Assembly: GCF_024679095.1 (NCBI RefSeq) | Contig: NW_026111763.1 | Coordinates: 62,001 to 126,000 of the forward strand | DNA from: Eriocheir sinensis | Lineage: Eukaryota; Arthropoda; Malacostraca; Decapoda; Varunidae | DNA: 64,000 bases | Reading direction: 5' to 3' | Shown: piece after piece, positions 12,880-25,556 of the stretch | Layout of the letters: every line of letters begins with the position of its first letter | Numbering within the stretch: the first letter of the stretch is position 1 | The notes under the pieces: model-generated | The model's database searches: none | The model's input: only the letters and a program-made list of their open reading frames with translations | Told to the model about the DNA's origin: nothing | Program-made: the position numbers and the translations under genes

Positions 12880-13400
12880 TCATGGGGAGGTAGGGAGGGA
12901 GGGAAGGCGGTATACAAGGAGAGGCAAGTTGGGTAAGGAAAATATTGGGGATTTATAGAGCAGGAGTTTGGTGTTTAAGATGGTGGGGGGCTGCTTTATT
13001 GGGGGGGGATTGTAGGGGGAGGAGGTGTTGGTAATAGTGGTGGTAGAGTGGGATTGAGGGGAAGGAGAGTCACAGGAAGGGGTGGGTGAGGTTGGTGGTA
13101 GTAGAAAGACTTGGTTGAGGTGAAGTACAGGAAGGGGTGGGAGGTGTTGGTGGTAGAGGTGGTAGAAGAGGGTTAGGGGGAGGGAAGGAAACGCATGGGA
13201 AGGGGTGAGGTGAGGTTGGTGGTAGAGTGGGGTTGAAGGGGAATGAGGGTTATAGGAAGGGGTTGATGAGGTTGGTGGTGGTAGAGGGTGTTGGTGGAGG
13301 CGAGGCATAGGAAGGAGTGAGAGTAAGGCTGGTAGTGATGATGGTAGTGGTTAAGGTGGTTGTGGTGGAAGGGATGGCGGTAGTGGGTGGTGTTGGTGGT
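12880..13400. repeat. Degenerate GGTGGTAG minisatellite-like region
   Basis: Phrases such as GGTTGGTGGTAG and GGAAGGGGTG recur roughly every 50-65 bp with substitutions. Frames on the opposite strand are Pro/His/Thr strings that follow from the repeat. Confidence 0.7.
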
Positions 13401-13409
13401 GATTAAGAG

Positions 13410-13640
13410 CACACGCTGCCCCTCTTAATGGTCTCGTGTCTCTCTTAGCGGCGAAATACGAGGCTCGACGCACCGGAGAAAGGCGGAGCGAGGGGAAAAA
13501 AATGTCCAAAAAATGTCCCACAAAACAGAAGTAATTATGAAGGCAATCCGCTTTTTGGCGCGGCACAAACACGCGGCGCAGCGACTCTGAACACTGTGTT
13601 TATCTAAGTCATGGTGCAATTAGTGTTTGGCGGGGAAAGA
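13410..13640. other. Complex sequence, no gene recognised
   Basis: A short GC-rich island with an open frame on the minus strand (about 64 residues) that shows no recognised domain. Confidence 0.4.
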
Positions 13641-14210
13641 ACACCTGTGATTAGCCTTTTTCCTTCTCCTGTTGTCTTCCTGCTGCTATTCTTCCTTCTC
13701 CTTGTGGTTCTTTTGTTCTTCCTTTGTCTTTTCCTTTTCCTCCTCCTCCAGTTTTGTTCCTTCTCCTTTCCTCTTTCTAAATCTCCTCCTCGCCCGTCGT
13801 CTTTTTTTCCTCCTCCTCCTCCAGCCTATTTCCTTCTCTTTTCCTCCTCTTACTGATCATCATTCTCCTTCTCTTCTTTACTCTATCTTCTCCATCTCCT
13901 CTTCCTTCAGCCTTGTTCCTTCTCCTTTTCTACTTCTCCTTTTTCTTATGTTCCTTTTCCTCCTTTTCTTCTCCTCCTCCTCTTTTTCACATCCCTTCTT
14001 CTCTTTTTCCTTCATACTTCAGTTTTATTCCTGCACTTTACTTATTTACCCTCCTCCTCCTCCTCCTCCTCCTCCTCCTCCTCCTCCTCCTCCTCCTTCT
14101 CCTTCTCCTTCTCCTTCTCCTCCTCCCCCTCCTCCTCCTCCTGGTCCTCCTCCTCCTCCTCTTTTTTTTTCTTTTCAGCGTACTCCTCTCTCTTTTTTCC
14201 TCGCTCCATA
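13640..14210. other. Pyrimidine block with (CCT)n
   Basis: CTTC/CTCC-rich sequence with a CCT/CTT trinucleotide array at 14050-14162. Confidence 0.85.
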
Positions 14211-14224
14211 TTTATAGGGAAAAA

Positions 14225-14775
14225 ACGCACCCACTGCTCGTAAAACACGGGGCGAATGAGTGAGTGAGGGAAGGAAAAAGAAAGGAAGGAAGGAAGGAGA
14301 CCGTTGCACCTTGAGTACGAAGGGGAGGGAATAAATTGGGAGAGGAAAGAAGGAGCGAATGAAAGAAAGAAGTGAGGAAATGAACGAAGGCTAAAACAAG
14401 GAGGGAGGAAGAATGGAAGGAACGAAGGAAGGAAAGACAAAATGAGAGTAAGAAGATATAAATTAGGAAAGAGAAGGGAGTAAACAAAAAATCAAAGGAG
14501 GAAAGGAGGAACGAACGACAAACGAAAAAAGAAAAAAAAGAAAGGAAGGAAGGAAAGAGGAATATGAGAAAGAGAAAATAAAAGTAAAATCAGAATGTAA
14601 AAAAAAATGGAAGAATGAAAGAGAAACGACATAGAAAAAAAGAGATGAAGAGGGAAAAAAGGAACGAACTACAAATTCATAAACGAAAAAAAAAAAAAAA
14701 CCCATCTAACGAAGAAAGGAAGGACGGTAATTTCAAGAAGATACAATACAAGAAAAGAAAGAGAGAGAGGAAGGG
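14225..14775. other. Purine-rich block
   Basis: A GAAGG/GAAA-rich plus strand starts within about 50 bp of the end of the pyrimidine block, giving an abrupt strand-composition switch. Confidence 0.8.
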
Positions 14776-14935
14776 AATCACCTGTCTCGTGGCTTCCCCG
14801 TACAAGGCCCCCACTGATGGCTTACCTGCTCAATTTTGTATGTAGGGGCGCCGTGAATGGGGTCACGTGTCCTCTTCACCTGTCCATACACATTAGGTTC
14901 AAGGGTTTACCTGTATACATGGCCCTCCTTTACCT
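14775..14935. promoter_or_regulatory. ACCTG-motif cluster
   Basis: ACCTG occurs at 14780, 14824, 14878 and 14909, all on the plus strand, with a palindromic CACGTG E-box at 14864-14869. CACCTG/ACCTGT cores are the known targets of Snail- and ZEB-type zinc fingers and some bHLH factors. Function is inferred from density only. Confidence 0.3.
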
Positions 14936-15900
14936 TCTCCCCTCCTCCCCTCCTTCCCCCGGCCCCTCACCTCTCTTGATCCTATTTTCTCTCCCTCTTT
15001 CTCTCTTCTCTTCCCTTCCTTTCTTTCTTCTCATTCTCCTGTTCTGTTATGTTACCTTTTCCTCCATACATATTTCGTTTTCCCATCCTCCCCTTTTTTC
15101 TACTTCTTTTGTTTTATCTTTCTCCCACCTCTCTCTCTCCTATCTCCTTCCTCCCCTCTCCTTTTCGCCTCCTGTTCCCATCCTTTCCCTCTTCCTCCAT
15201 ACATATTCGTCTTCCCATCCTCCTCTCTTCCTATTCCTTTGTTTTATCTCCCTTTTTTTCATTCCTTTCTCCCTCTTTTGTTCCCGTTCTCCCCATCTTT
15301 TTCTTCTCCCCATTCCCTTCTCCTCTATCCACTCCTTCATTCATTTATCTTTCATCCCCATTCTCCCCTCCTCCTCATTCTTCCCCACACTCTGCTCATC
15401 CCCTTCCTCTCCTTCCCTTCCTTGCCCCATCCCCTTCCCTCACCCCATCACCCTGCCTTACTCCTACACTCCTGATCTCTTTCTTCTTTCTCTCTCCCAT
15501 CACCCACTTTCTTCTTTCTCTCCCTTACCCTCCCTCTCCCTTCCCCTTCATGATCCCTTTCTACTCTACTTCCCCCACACCCTCCCTTTCTTCCCCCTCC
15601 TCGGCGTCACCCCTCTCCTCCTCTCTTGCTTTCGTATCCTCTTTTTCTCTTCTCATTTTCTCAGTTCTTCTCATTTTTCTTTTTTTCTTTATTTCCCTCA
15701 TCCCTTAACCGTCCCTCCTCCTCGTCATCCCTCTTCTCCTCTTCCTCTGATCTCTTTCTACCCCACTTCACCGCACCTCTCCTCCTTTTCACCCCTCCCC
15801 CCCTCTGACCCCTCCCTTCTCCTCCTTTTACATCCCCTTCCCCCACCTTCCACCCTCCTCCCTGACCCCCCCCCCCCCCTCTCCGTGACCGGTTTTCTTG
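14935..15900. other. Pyrimidine-rich low-complexity block
   Basis: CTCC/TTCC-rich sequence. Long frames in all three plus phases are Ser/Pro/Leu/Phe strings. Confidence 0.8.
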
Positions 15901-16070
15901 AATAATTACCCGTGGTTTACCTGTCTTACCTTCGTGGCCGTATCGGGTTTCCCTGGAAAGTTTATCTGCAATTTACCTGTCCGGGGAGGTTATCACGCCT
16001 GATATACCAGAGCAGGACACCTTGCTTGTCTCACCTGGCCGCGTCACCTACGTCACCCGCCCACCTGTGT
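15900..16070. promoter_or_regulatory. ACCTG-motif cluster
   Basis: ACCTG at 15919, 15975, 16033 and 16063, again all on the plus strand. The form TTTACCTGT is shared with the 14.8-kb cluster. The flanks are low-complexity. Confidence 0.3.
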
Positions 16071-16199
16071 TTTTTGGGGGGGAAGTTGGGGGTGGGGGGG
16101 TGGGGGGTCTTCGGTGAATGTTTCCGCCTCATGATGTTTTTCGGGGTGGGTTGTCATCCAGCACGCAGTCACCGTCATCATCATAAGCCTTTGACACGC

Positions 16200-17600
<1,401 letters not shown>

Positions 17601-17669
17601 TGCCGTCTTTTAAGCCGCCCCGTGACTACCGCCGCCGCCTCCCTGTGTTTTCACGCCGGAGACCGCGAT

Positions 17670-17775
17670 GTGAGATGTAATTAAAAGAGGCAATGTATGT
17701 TAATTAAATACGCCCACCTGCGCCCCGGTTAATTACCCCGATAAACATCTCGGCGCCAGGTAATTACTCCCGACG
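17670..17775. promoter_or_regulatory. Four-site TAATTA homeodomain-type cluster
   Basis: TAATTA occurs at 17678, 17702, 17731 and 17762, spaced 24, 29 and 31 bp apart, within GC-rich sequence where such cores are unexpected. TAATTA is the classical homeodomain core. A cis-regulatory role is inferred. Confidence 0.4.
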
Positions 17776-17810
17776 GAAGCCGAGTTGCCGCGCCGTACAG
17801 GTAAAACACA

Positions 17811-17812
<2 letters not shown>

Positions 17813-17864
<52 letters not shown>
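17813..17864. repeat. (AC)26 microsatellite
   Basis: AC run followed by GGT and an A-rich stretch. Confidence 0.97.
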
Positions 17865-17867
<3 letters not shown>

Positions 17868-18031
17868 AAAAAAAAAAAAAAAGAGTAGCCAATCCTCGCG
17901 GGGGCTCGGCCTCGGCTTACTGCCCTTTCTTTTTTCTTTTTTCACGTGTTAAACATTTTGCCTCCGTTGTGATCTGTTTTGACGCGGGAGTGCGTGCCGC
18001 CCGGAGGCTTATGGAGCGGTTTTTTTTTTTT

Positions 18032-18211
18032 TGTGTGTGTGTGTGTGTGTGTGCGTGTGTGTGTGCGTTGTTGTTCTTTGTGTATAGCAACGATGGCGTG
18101 GTTGTGATGGTTGTGGTGGTGGTCATAGGCTCATAGCGATGTGGTGATGATAATGATGATGATGATGATGATGATGAGGAGGAGGAGGAGGAGGAGGAGG
18201 AGGAGGAGGAG
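18032..18211. repeat. (GT)n, (GAT)n, (GGA)n cluster
   Basis: GT with a GC interruption at 18032-18065, GAT at about 18145-18176 and GGA at 18176-18211. Confidence 0.93.
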
Positions 18212-18309
18212 TAGAATGATGATAATAATGCCAATAACAAAATATGAGTAGCAAAATATATGGTAATAACGAAAATAATAACATAATAGCAATAACAATA
18301 TGAATTATT

Positions 18310-18341
<32 letters not shown>

Positions 18342-18489
18342 CGATGAATATTCGTTGTGTGAGGCTGATTCTTTCTTATTTCCCCGGTCTAGAAGCCTGT
18401 ATTCATATATGTGTTTTGATTTTGCTCTGTCTGTTAGCAGGGTACCACAGCAAGTTATGATCATGCAGATTACAGTAAAATTGCAGAGT

Positions 18490-18610
18490 TTAGTTTATCA
18501 GTCCATTAAAAGCAGTGTTCATTGCCTCCTCGAAATCATCACCGGAATCATCACTTTTACAACTCGATCCAAAAATTCTCTCAAACCAGTTCTCAAACTT
18601 TCGAGACCTT
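18490..18610 (-). CDS. Candidate terminal exon of an unknown gene
   Basis: On the minus strand a GT-rich stretch ends in TTTGTCAG at 18611-18618 and is followed by an open stretch to a TAA at 18490-18492. The encoded tail of about 40 residues is not simple-sequence. It reads as an aromatic/basic segment (FENWFERIF) followed by an acidic segment (SDDSGDDFEEAMN) and ends in NGLIN. This looks more like protein than the surrounding frames. There is no AATAAA within about 140 bp downstream and no upstream exon could be found, so it may be a chance frame. The product is unknown. Confidence 0.25.
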
Positions 18611-18619
18611 CTGACAAAC

Positions 18620-19270
18620 ACACACACACAGGTACAGAAATTAGGGGAAGAGGTATACGAGTTTAAATACGCTGCGAGATAGCATAAATTGGAGATAAGG
18701 ATCACTTTCCCAACTTGTTAATGGAGAGATAACGAGAAGCGGGGCATAAATGTCACGGAAACGGCCGTCACTTTGGGGGCTTGGGTGCAGAGGAGGATCG
18801 CAATGAGAGCAAAAAAATGTGTTGAGATTTGTTAACCTGACTACAAACAAATTCTGATGGCGGTGGTGGAGGTGGGCCGCTGCGTGGTGAGGGCTCTCTG
18901 CATGTTGCCTTGTTGTTGATTGTTCCCATTACTGTTTAGACGATCCTTTGTGTGTGTGTGTGTGTGTTTGCTTCTCCGGGCACTCGCAAGAAGCAAACAA
19001 ACAGACCCATAAATAGCAGGTGGTGGTAAGGCAGTGCGCAGTAAATGAAGCGCTGATGTTGAGAGCTAATTATAAGAAGAAAAAAAACATTTCTTGACCA
19101 GTGCACGGGGAACACCTGCTGCCCTGGGTAATTATGCAGGTGAAGGCACAGGTCGGGGATGGGGTGAAGAGGGAAGGGGGGAGGTGAAGGGATGGGGTGA
19201 AGAAGGGGCGCTGAGGGTGAACACCATACGTCGTGCTGCAGTTGGGAGAGAAACACACGCGAATAATGAA
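18620..19270. other. Complex sequence, no gene recognised
   Basis: Mixed sequence with a short GT run near 18951-18967. No domain or RNA gene is seen. Confidence 0.45.
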
Positions 19271-19282
19271 AGCAAAAGAAAG

Positions 19283-20020
19283 TGAAGTCTGGATTTGGAT
19301 GTAACGAGAAGCAACATTGGAGGGAGACAGAGAGGTGAGGGAAAAGTAGGAAAGGAAAGAAAAGAAAAAAGAGAAAAAGAAGAAGTAAAGAGAAGGAAAG
19401 AGTAATGAACCTGATAACAGAAGATATTGAAGTCTAAATTTGGATGCAGCGAAAAACAACATTAGAGGGAGACAGAGAGGCAAGGGAAAAAAAAAGGGAA
19501 GGAAAGAGAAGAAAAAGAGAAAAAAGAAGTAAAGAGGAGAAGGAAAGAGTAATGAACCTGAAAGCAGAAGAAATTGAAGTCTGGATTTGGATGTAACGAG
19601 AAGCAACATTGGAGGGAGACAGAGAGGGTGAGAGAAAAGAAGGGAAGGAAAGAGAAAAAAAAAAGAGGAACAGAAGAAGTAAATGGGAGAAAGAAAGAGT
19701 AATGAAGCTGAAAGCAGAAGAAATTGAACATCGGATTTGCTGTCATAGAGTTGCAGCATTAGAGAGATACGAATGCAAGGAGAAAAAAGAAAGAGTAGAA
19801 AAAAAGAGGAAAAGTAGGAGACGGAAGAAGAAGAAATAATAATAAGAAGGAAAGAGTAATTATGAAAGCTAAAGAATATGAAGTCTGGATTTACAAGCAT
19901 AGATACGTTGCATATAAAGTGGCAGGAAGAATGAAGAAAGAGGGGAAAGAGGAGGAGGAAGAAGAGAATAAAAGCAAAAGAAACTAAACTCGGGATTGCC
20001 TGGGTCGAAGATATTAAAGA
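19283..20020 (+). repeat. Tandem repeat, about 145-bp period, five to six units
   Basis: The phrase GAAGTCTGGATTTGGATG or a variant recurs near 19283, 19428, 19573, 19722, 19878 and 19985. Each is followed by AGCAACATTGGAGGGAGA-like sequence, a purine-rich spacer and AAAGAGTAATGAA. Similarity falls toward the distal end. The reverse frame is a Phe/Ser-rich string with no domain. Confidence 0.85.
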
Positions 20021-20099
20021 GACAGGAAGATGAGGAAGAAGGAGAAGAGGAGAAAGAAAGGGCAAGGATTTTTTTTACTGAACATCCTAAAGAATCATG

Positions 20100-20238
<139 letters not shown>

Positions 20239-20475
20239 CCGCATCTATTTAAACCCTCATTTTCATGCACTTATCCCTTCCTCTCCTCCCCCCCTCTCTC
20301 CCCCCCCCCTCCCCCCCATCACTGTCTGGCATCCCCACCATCACATGCTTATCGTTCACAGGCATCATAACGCCCGCACACACACACACACGCACTGAGA
20401 GAGTGAGTGGGGAATGGGGAAAGGTTAACAGTCGCCGCTTCCACATATAAAAATCGTTTGCATTGTTTGTCAGTG

Positions 20476-20577
<102 letters not shown>

Positions 20578-20579
20578 CT

Positions 20580-21600
20580 TTATTATTATCATCGGCCGCT
20601 ACATGTCCTTCTCTTCCCTATCAGATCGTACACGGAGATCAACGTTCATCAAGATTTACAGGGGAGGCGAATTGAAGAGAAACGTATTAATATCCCCCAA
20701 GCCAGGAACCTGTTTGGCTTATGCATGTATCTATTATTATTTGTCCGCTTGTTCTTCCTTCTTTTTTTTTGCCCGCCTCATTATAGCTATCGGCCCGCTG
20801 TATCTCTCGTGCTCGGTAGCCGTCCCGTCGCCTATATCAACTGCTCCATATGATCGTATTACCCATGCATTTACTTCTATCATGGGCTGCAGTTTTAATC
20901 TCACTTCATCCGTCTTCGTGATCATCAAGGTTTTTATCGCTCATTTCCTCGTCATCTATCTCGGTGTGCGTCCACGGCCGTCCCCTCATCTGTATCTGTC
21001 CTGCCATCCACGCCACCTCATCCGTCTGCCATCGCGCGCCGCTCAACCGGGCTGGTAGCTGCGGCGCGCCATCCAGCGGGAACACAATCGGAGACAAGGT
21101 AAATAGATTAGTAGTTCGGGCGCTGGAGGAGCTTGTTACGGGGAGACTAATTGGTTTGTTTAGCATGATTGGAAAGGGAGGTGGAAGCGGAGGAAGAGGA
21201 GGAGGAGGAGGAGGAGGAGAAGGGCTGGGTGACGTCGGGGCTTTACAGATGGTGTTGGAGTTTGTGGGTGCCGCATCGAGGGTCTGAAGGGGAAGTTAGG
21301 AAGCAGTGATGGTCGTGCTTGTCTCCAATGGCTGGCCGCGGTGGGGGCGAGGGTTTTAGTGCAGGTGTGTGGTGTTGGGATATGGTGATGGTGGTGGCGG
21401 TGGAGGCGAAGGTAACAGTGCGTGCTAGTACATTGTCTTGTTGTTAGAGGCTATAACACACGAAGGGGGTCATCATGAGGGGAGGGTGGTAGTGAATAGT
21501 CAACCGGGACATGACTAATGATACGGAGAAAACAATTAGCATATATATTCCCTTCCTTGTTAACATGCATAGAGAGCCTCATTAGATAGTCAGTGTTTAA
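20580..21600. other. Complex sequence, no gene recognised
   Basis: A unique-looking segment with a GGA run near 21190-21220. A frame of about 150 residues at 20603-21058 has no recognisable domain and no splice or promoter context. Confidence 0.45.
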
Positions 21601-21623
21601 AAATGCTGTTCTCTTACATTTAA

Positions 21624-21824
<201 letters not shown>

Positions 21825-21833
21825 AGCTCTTCT

Positions 21834-22305
21834 AGACAGAGTGGAGTCTAAGGCTCTTCGTCTCAGCAGCTCTCCTCCTCCTACTGATAGTCTTCTACCT
21901 CTTAAATTCCGTCACGATGTTGCCTCTCTTTCTATCTTCTAGCGATATTTCACATGACTGCTCTTCTGAACTTGCTAACTGCATGCCTCCCCCTCCCAGC
22001 CCCGCTGCACACGACTTTCTACTCATGCTCATCCCTATACTGTCCAAACCCCTTATGCAAAAGTTAACCAGCATCTTCACTCTTTCATCCCTAACTCTGG
22101 TAAACTCTGGAACAATCTTCCTTCATCTGTATTTCCTCCTGCCTACGACTTGAACTCTTTCAAGAGAAGGGTATCAAAACACCTCTCCTCCCGAAATTGA
22201 CCTCTCTTTCGGCCACCTCTTTTGATTCTTTTTAGGAGGAGCGAGTAGCGGGCTTTTTTTTTATTGTTTCCTTTTTTTGTGCCCTTGAGCTGTCTCCTTT
22301 GTTGT

Positions 22306-22307
<2 letters not shown>
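21834..22307 (+). mobile_element. LINE 3' fragment, family B
   Basis: The sequence encodes, with frame breaks, the end of a non-LTR retrotransposon reverse-transcriptase polyprotein. Recognisable pieces are a [10 protein letters not shown] stretch, CTRLSTHAHPYTV, a serine- and asparagine-containing SGKLWNNLPSSVFP segment and DLNSFKRRVSKHLSS before a stop. A 3' UTR with a T-rich run and TGTGCCCTTGAGCTG follows, and the tail runs into a CA array. The copy is 5'-truncated at an AT/AC microsatellite. The same 3' UTR recurs at 54965-55085. The assignment to a LINE rests on the W-N-x-L-P and F-K-x-R patterns typical of such C-termini. Confidence 0.75.

Positions 22308-22345
<38 letters not shown>
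22308..22345. repeat. (CA)19 microsatellite
   Basis: Forms the 3' boundary of the LINE fragment. Confidence 0.97.
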
Positions 22346-22650
22346 GAGTTTCGCTTCACTGTGAAGACATTCTTAGTGGTTCCCGGCCTTCAGTAGTGAA
22401 ATAGTTCATCACTCACGATGATACAGATGTCGTGGCCACAGTGTTGTGCCTCAGAGCTCATACCTTTTTGAGAGGGCGGATGTCCCGACACTTGGCCGTC
22501 CTGGTGTACCTCTCAGACCATGACCTCCGACCGAGCTAATGTGCAAGAAAGTCTCGCTGGATGACCTCCAGGACGGGTCAACGTCCCTAACACTGCCCAC
22601 GGCAGTCAAAGGTTGAAGTAAATGAGTGTCGAGTGACAAACAGACAGTAA
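22346..22650. other. Complex sequence, no gene recognised
   Basis: Spacer between the LINE fragment and the TIR transposon. Nothing is recognised. Confidence 0.4.
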
Positions 22651-22657
22651 ATATGTA

Positions 22658-23129
22658 CAGTCGGCTATAGAGAGTAGTGTCACACTGTCCAGTAAGTTTC
22701 GTTCAGAAAGCGACATCTGGCAACCCCTCCACGCGACATGAAAATTATTATATCCTATCGAAATCGTACTGTTGTGGTGATCGGTGGTCACAGGTGCACT
22801 CTCCATAATTTTAAGATAGATATTTATCAAAAGTGCCCGTCGCTAACGCTTAATAAATATTTTTTCTTTAGGCTCTGTCGCTACATTTTGACACGAGCTT
22901 TTAGTTTCGGTCAAATTTAGTCAAGAGCAATTCTAAGTTGTTTATCAAACTATGATACATTTAAAAATATACTGCACTTATTAAGGGAGATTGTTATGCC
23001 TTTTAACTTAAAAAATAAATCCCTGACAGCCGAGATCTTGTTCTTTATTAAAAAAATTATACGTAATAATAGGCTATAAACGTTCACATGATGGCGTCGT
23101 CGACCGCGGGCTTTTCCGCGCTCGCACTC

Positions 23130-23172
<43 letters not shown>

Positions 23173-23683
23173 ATTTATACTTAGATATTACGTAATCTTC
23201 ACGGAGAAATGATTTTAGATTTTTGATGATCTGAATTGTCTTTGAGGCTTTATAGTGACGGGAATTAAGGCTGCGAGTTAAACAGACCCTCAAGCCTATT
23301 TGCTGTTTGATGGTAAGGAGCATTAGTCACTGCCTGCCTCTGTGAAGGACAGCATTGCACGCGGTAGTTTCAAAGTTTAATAAGAAAAAGTGTTTCAGAC
23401 TGTTCGTGATGTTTTACCTCGTCGTCATCATCATCATCATGTAAAAGACATTCATTATCGCATTTCTAAATTGAATTCATGTAATCTGGTATATTTCTAA
23501 CTACATTATATTATAATATGATATAATATTATACAGTATTATAATTTCACGGTCACACACACTGTACACACTGATACGCGTCACTAACATCACCAGTGAA
23601 TGCGCCACCGTGGTATAGTTGCCAGATACCGCCACCAGGCTAAACATTCTGAAAACCGTGACACTACTCTCTATCGTCGACTG
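22658..23683. mobile_element. Non-autonomous TIR DNA transposon, copy 1 (1,026 bp)
   Basis: The element is flanked by TA on both sides and starts CAGTCGGCTATAGAGAGTAG. The reverse complement of its end starts CAGTCGACGATAGAGAGTAG, so the termini are about 26-bp inverted repeats with two mismatches, ending in GTGTCAC. The repeats continue imperfectly inward: ATCTGGCAAC occurs about 30 bp past GTGTCAC on both sides. A CA array lies inside (23130-23170). No frame long enough for a transposase is present. TA duplication and CAGTC termini fit a Tc1/mariner-type element mobilised in trans, which is inference from family knowledge. A second copy lies at 30415-31438. Confidence 0.85.
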
Positions 23684-23929
23684 TACGTCGGTTTTTGGAG
23701 TTTTACAGTTGACAATTTGAGTAAATATGTACGATGATTGATTTTCAATTTACATTTACAGCTAATAGCACGAATGTCATTTGACCCCGATTTCTCACAA
23801 CCAACCAACCAACCAACCGTTGTCCTTCCTTCCCGATCCATAAATCTTATTGGTGGTTGTTCATTTTGCAACCGCCGACAAAAACGAGCAACATGTTGGG
23901 AGAAATATGACCAGTGTGACGCCGCTTAA

Positions 23930-23933
<4 letters not shown>

Positions 23934-24019
<86 letters not shown>
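23934..24019. repeat. (CT)43 microsatellite
   Basis: Uninterrupted CT array. Confidence 0.98.
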
Positions 24020-24023
<4 letters not shown>

Positions 24024-24097
24024 TCTTTGAGCTGTGCATTGATGCAGCGAAAATCCAAAAAACGTTGGCCTTCATTAAAAGGATTTTTCATTCAAAA

Positions 24098-24103
<6 letters not shown>

Positions 24104-24187
<84 letters not shown>
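24104..24187. repeat. (AT)42 microsatellite
   Basis: Uninterrupted AT array, ending about 10 bp before a LINE fragment. Confidence 0.98.
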
Positions 24188-24189
<2 letters not shown>

Positions 24190-24194
24190 TTATC

Positions 24195-24735
24195 AATAGT
24201 TTTGACAGACCTCACCATATGCGGTATAGTGTTGGTCTCCGCTATGCGAAAGACATAGACTATAGTAGACGTTTCACATAGGTTAACAGAGATGATCTCT
24301 ACATTGCGCATCAAACCTTATACGCTTTTATTTCTATGCATGCTATCGCTAGAAAACGTCACTCCAGTGGGATACTGATCGAATGTTTCAAAATACTTAA
24401 AAACTTGTGGACAAATCCAAATTGTTTATGATCTGCGATACCTCTCGAGCCAGACATACTGGCACAAGATTTAAATGTAAACAAACTCAAACTGCATCAT
24501 TTTGTTTCTTCACCAACGTCGTAATACGGAAATGGAACAAACTTCACCTTCATTGATTCAGTGCAACACGACTGATTCGTTTTCAAACTCAATCGCCACT
24601 TCCTCCATCTTAATATTCGCTAAGGCAGAAATCCAGAGTCTTGGTGTCCATTTATAAGTTTCATTTAGGTTTAAGGACTGACTACGTTACGTAGTCTGGA
24701 CCATAAGTCTGAGTGGTCTGAACATCTATATAAGG
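24195..24735 (+). mobile_element. CR1/jockey-like LINE 3' fragment, family C, copy 1
   Basis: This aligns by eye with the 3' part of the plus-strand LINE at 35700-36240. Shared landmarks are ATATGCGGTA, ACTGATCGAATGTTT(T/C)AAAATACTTAA, TTCTTCACCAACGT and GGTTTAAGGAC before the tail. The coding frame is broken many times, and an internal stretch of about 90 bp of the longer copy is missing or unalignable, so this is an old copy. A 17-bp near-palindrome (24680-24696) sits in the 3' UTR. Confidence 0.75.
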
Positions 24736-24853
24736 CGCCCCGTGTCACCATTACCCGCCACGCACAATGTAGTGACCCTCCTGATGCGGGAAGCGACTCC
24801 AGATCTTCAATCAACCCTAACTTCAGCGAGCAGCTACAAAGTATGCCCCCGTT

Positions 24854-24884
<31 letters not shown>

Positions 24885-25224
24885 CAGATGATTTTCCATT
24901 TCCCCTTCCGACCATGTCACGAAGCTTCCAAACAAAGAGCAAATCGCAGCAAATGGAAGAACACAAATTATGAAACGGACTTTGAAACACTCCAGGTAAC
25001 AAAGTAGTTTGGGACGAACAGAACCTCTACCAGTGTACTTATGCGGAAGAGCAATTATGTCGTTTGTTCCTATACGTTGTCTTTATCACTCTTCATAGGT
25101 AGGACTGGAGGAGAGGGAAAAATAATATAGTAAGATTGATGAGTAAGATAATGGTGAAGGATGAATAAAAACACAGCAATGAGAAGGAAAGAGGCAAAGA
25201 AATGGAAGTAGATGAACGAAAGGA

Positions 25225-25263
<39 letters not shown>

Positions 25264-25340
25264 TGATGAAGGGAAGGGAAGAGGAAGTTCCAAGAGAAGT
25301 GACGTTAACCATCCTTGTAACGGACCCTGAGCTGCATCCT
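24736..25340. other. Complex sequence with (GATA)n and (GA)n
   Basis: A short GATA tetranucleotide run near 24856-24884 and a GA run near 25227-25257 in otherwise unremarkable sequence. No gene is seen. Confidence 0.5.
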
Positions 25341-25344
25341 CCTT

Positions 25345-25347
<3 letters not shown>

Positions 25348-25440
<93 letters not shown>

Positions 25441-25452
25441 AGGCAACAACGT

Positions 25453-25490
<38 letters not shown>

Positions 25491-25502
25491 AGGCAACAAC
25501 GT

Positions 25503-25555
<53 letters not shown>
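25348..25555. repeat. AC arrays separated by a duplicated spacer
   Basis: AC arrays at 25348-25438, 25456-25488 and 25506-25555 are separated by two identical spacers reading AATAGGCAACAACGTAAA. This is a higher-order repeat whose unit is spacer plus AC run. Confidence 0.95.

Positions 25556-25556
<1 letters not shown>

Noticed and set aside
14817..15905. A 362-residue plus-strand frame
   Set aside because: Same compositional effect in a CTCC-rich block.
20603..21058. A 151-residue plus-strand frame in complex sequence
   Set aside because: No domain, repeat homology or splice context. The residue composition looks random.
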